Below, piece after piece: positions 62,897-64,000 of a stretch of 64,000 nt of DNA. Source of the DNA: G963663315 sp965231905 (GTDB taxonomy: Bacteria > Pseudomonadota > Gammaproteobacteria > Arenicellales > Poriferihabitantaceae); contig CBDDOO010000002.1 of assembly GCA_965231905.1 (NCBI GenBank), positions 62,001-126,000 on the forward strand, in the 5' to 3' direction. Under the pieces are notes generated by a model. The model was given only the letters and a program-made list of their open reading frames with translations. It had not been told where the DNA came from and made no database searches. The translations under genes were made by a program, and so were the position numbers. How positions within the stretch are numbered: the first letter of the stretch is position 1; each line of letters begins with the position of its first letter.

Positions 62897-64000
62897 AGTT
62901 GTTTCTCCGGGTTCTCGGAATGCGGGAAATCACTGCTCGCGTTCGTCGCGGGCAAGGGTTCCGCCAGACCGGATTCGAATCTTGCCCAGACAGGAAGGTG
63001 AACGGCATTCCCGTTCGGGTCAACACGAATTGTCATGGCCCTGCCGGGGAATTTCATCCATGAGTTCTGCCTTAATACCCGTAATCGGGGAATGACCTGA
63101 TAACTCTGTACTCCGAGAGCGTACAGACGGTCCAGGGCAGTCCGGGCGTAAGGGCGTTGGGGCCCGGTATCCATATCCGTAGGGATAATCCCCCGTGGTT
63201 GTCCGTTATTCTCCACGGGCAAATCTGAAAGGACCGCGTCGTTGTCAGAAGTCTCTTCAGGGTTGTCCGGGTCTGGCGGGAGTGGGTTTTCATTATCGTC
63301 CGGGCTGTTATCAGTCTCCGCCTCTGCCGCTTCCCGTGCCGTATCGTCCGCCTTTTGCTGTTTGTACAGCGCAACGCCGTCCAGAATCCACCGCATTTCT
63401 CCGAAAATCAGCCCATCCAGGTCCGCATCCATCGCCGGATCCGGTTTGCCCGAGTAAATGTATGAGGTCGCATAGAGAGGGACATCATGGGCCTGGAAAA
63501 ACCGGAGTTGAGGCACGATCAGCCTGGCCTGGGTTGTGGTGGCCGCTAAAAAAATGAAATCCATGTCTTCATTGCGTCTGGGCGAAAATTTCAGGTTCAA
63601 CCCGGTTTGCGCTTCTATCAGACGATGGCGGATAATACTCTTGTCTATTCCCAGAAATTTCCGAACCACTCTGGCGTGATTTGAGACGTCTTTCGGAAAG
63701 GAGCTGTTTTTCAGAAGTTGACCGCCCAGATTTTCCCAGTGGGCGGCGAACGCATTGGCGACCCGCTCGCCCCACTCTCCCTCGCTTCGAAGCACGGTGG
63801 CATTCCTGTGGCCTGTAGCGTAAGCCTTGTCCGCTACCTGACGCGCTTCATTTTCCGGGGAAAGGCTGATGCCATACAGATTATCCGATGCCTTTGCGGG
63901 TGGAATATTCGCAAGCAGCAACGTATCGGTTTCCGGGTTCCGGCTGGCGAGCAGACTTTCTACCGTTTTCCTTCCCAGCGGGCCAACAATGAAATCAGCG
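62893..64000 (-). CDS. lpoA: Penicillin-binding protein activator LpoA, C-terminal part
   Basis: About 369 residues; the frame is open to the right edge, so the N-terminus is outside. Periplasmic-binding-protein-like C-terminal domain: ADFIVGPLGRKTVESL, ATVLRSEGEWGERVANAF, DMDFIFLAATTTQARLIVPQLRFFQAHDVPLYATS. LpoA activates PBP1A from the outer membrane. Unusual is an acidic, proline-rich insertion of about 30 residues (AETDNSPDDNENPLPPDPDN) within the domain. Confidence 0.9.
   Translation of the reverse strand, partial: ADFIVGPLGRKTVESLLASRNPETDTLLLANIPPAKASDNLYGISLSPENEARQVADKAYATGHRNATVLRSEGEWGERVANAFAAHWENLGGQLLKNSSFPKDVSNHARVVRKFLGIDKSIIRHRLIEAQTGLNLKFSPRRNEDMDFIFLAATTTQARLIVPQLRFFQAHDVPLYATSYIYSGKPDPAMDADLDGLIFGEMRWILDGVALYKQQKADDTAREAAEAETDNSPDDNENPLPPDPDNPEETSDNDAVLSDLPVENNGQPRGIIPTDMDTGPQRPYARTALDRLYALGVQSYQVIPRLRVLRQNSWMKFPGRAMTIRVDPNGNAVHLPVWARFESGLAEPLPATNASSDFPHSENPEKQL

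Overview
This window is a chromosomal segment of a gammaproteobacterium that I cannot place to genus. The evidence is the parB/atpIBEFHAGDC neighbourhood, lptFG-pepA-holC-valS synteny, fabA-fabB unsaturated fatty acid genes, and the LpoA-YraN-DolP envelope cluster at the right edge. Housekeeping genes are moderately GC-rich. Several inserted stretches are visibly AT-rich (a DNA methyltransferase, an HNH nuclease and a NYN-domain protein). At least three different insertion sequences lie within 14 kb, so this part of the chromosome is actively rearranged.

Layout. 1-760 is the end of parB. About 10 kb of accessory DNA then separates parB from atpI, which are usually close neighbours. It holds a Calx-beta autotransporter whose start is preceded by a 24-unit GCCA tetranucleotide tract (a phase-variation signature), a two-domain DNA methyltransferase, an IS5-type element with TTAA duplications, and a convergent HNH endonuclease gene clipped by that element. 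Removing the IS on paper restores tail-to-tail methyltransferase and nuclease genes with overlapping stop codons, so I read them as one restriction-modification module. 10955-18195 is the complete F1Fo ATP synthase operon with a good sigma70 promoter. 18296-22606 is a second accessory patch: an rve-type IS with three 36-bp end repeats, a NYN-domain gene, and a YecR-like lipoprotein gene split by a 1614-bp IS with perfect 16-bp ends and a 9-bp duplication.

22740-36565 is mostly housekeeping: an NAD-dependent dehydrogenase, LPS export permeases LptG/LptF, PepA, HolC, ValS, FabA, FabB, heme A synthase, S-(hydroxymethyl)glutathione dehydrogenase and glutathione reductase. 36640-40642 is a repeat-protein island: a ribbon-helix-helix protein, a secreted RTX-like repeat protein with a Sec signal, a tiny DUF1640-like protein, a ten-repeat MORN-type lipoprotein and a HigBA toxin-antitoxin pair. 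40699-48455 is a minus-strand run: choline-sulfatase, an MMPL exporter with a LolA-like partner, HemW, a 2-hydroxyacid dehydrogenase and an AbiEii-type nucleotidyltransferase pair.

48543-58361 carries a NudL-like hydrolase, a VOC/HAD/MsrB/DUF1223 run and a pyruvate carboxylase-GMC oxidoreductase-CCA transferase operon. 58413-64000 carries a drug/metabolite transporter, an AAA-ATPase/PD-(D/E)XK protein, dispersed short palindromic repeats, a stand-alone heptose-phosphate adenylyltransferase, DolP, YraN and the C-terminal part of LpoA. No tRNA, rRNA or CRISPR array was recognised, and outside insertion sequences no gene-free stretch exceeds about 300 bases.
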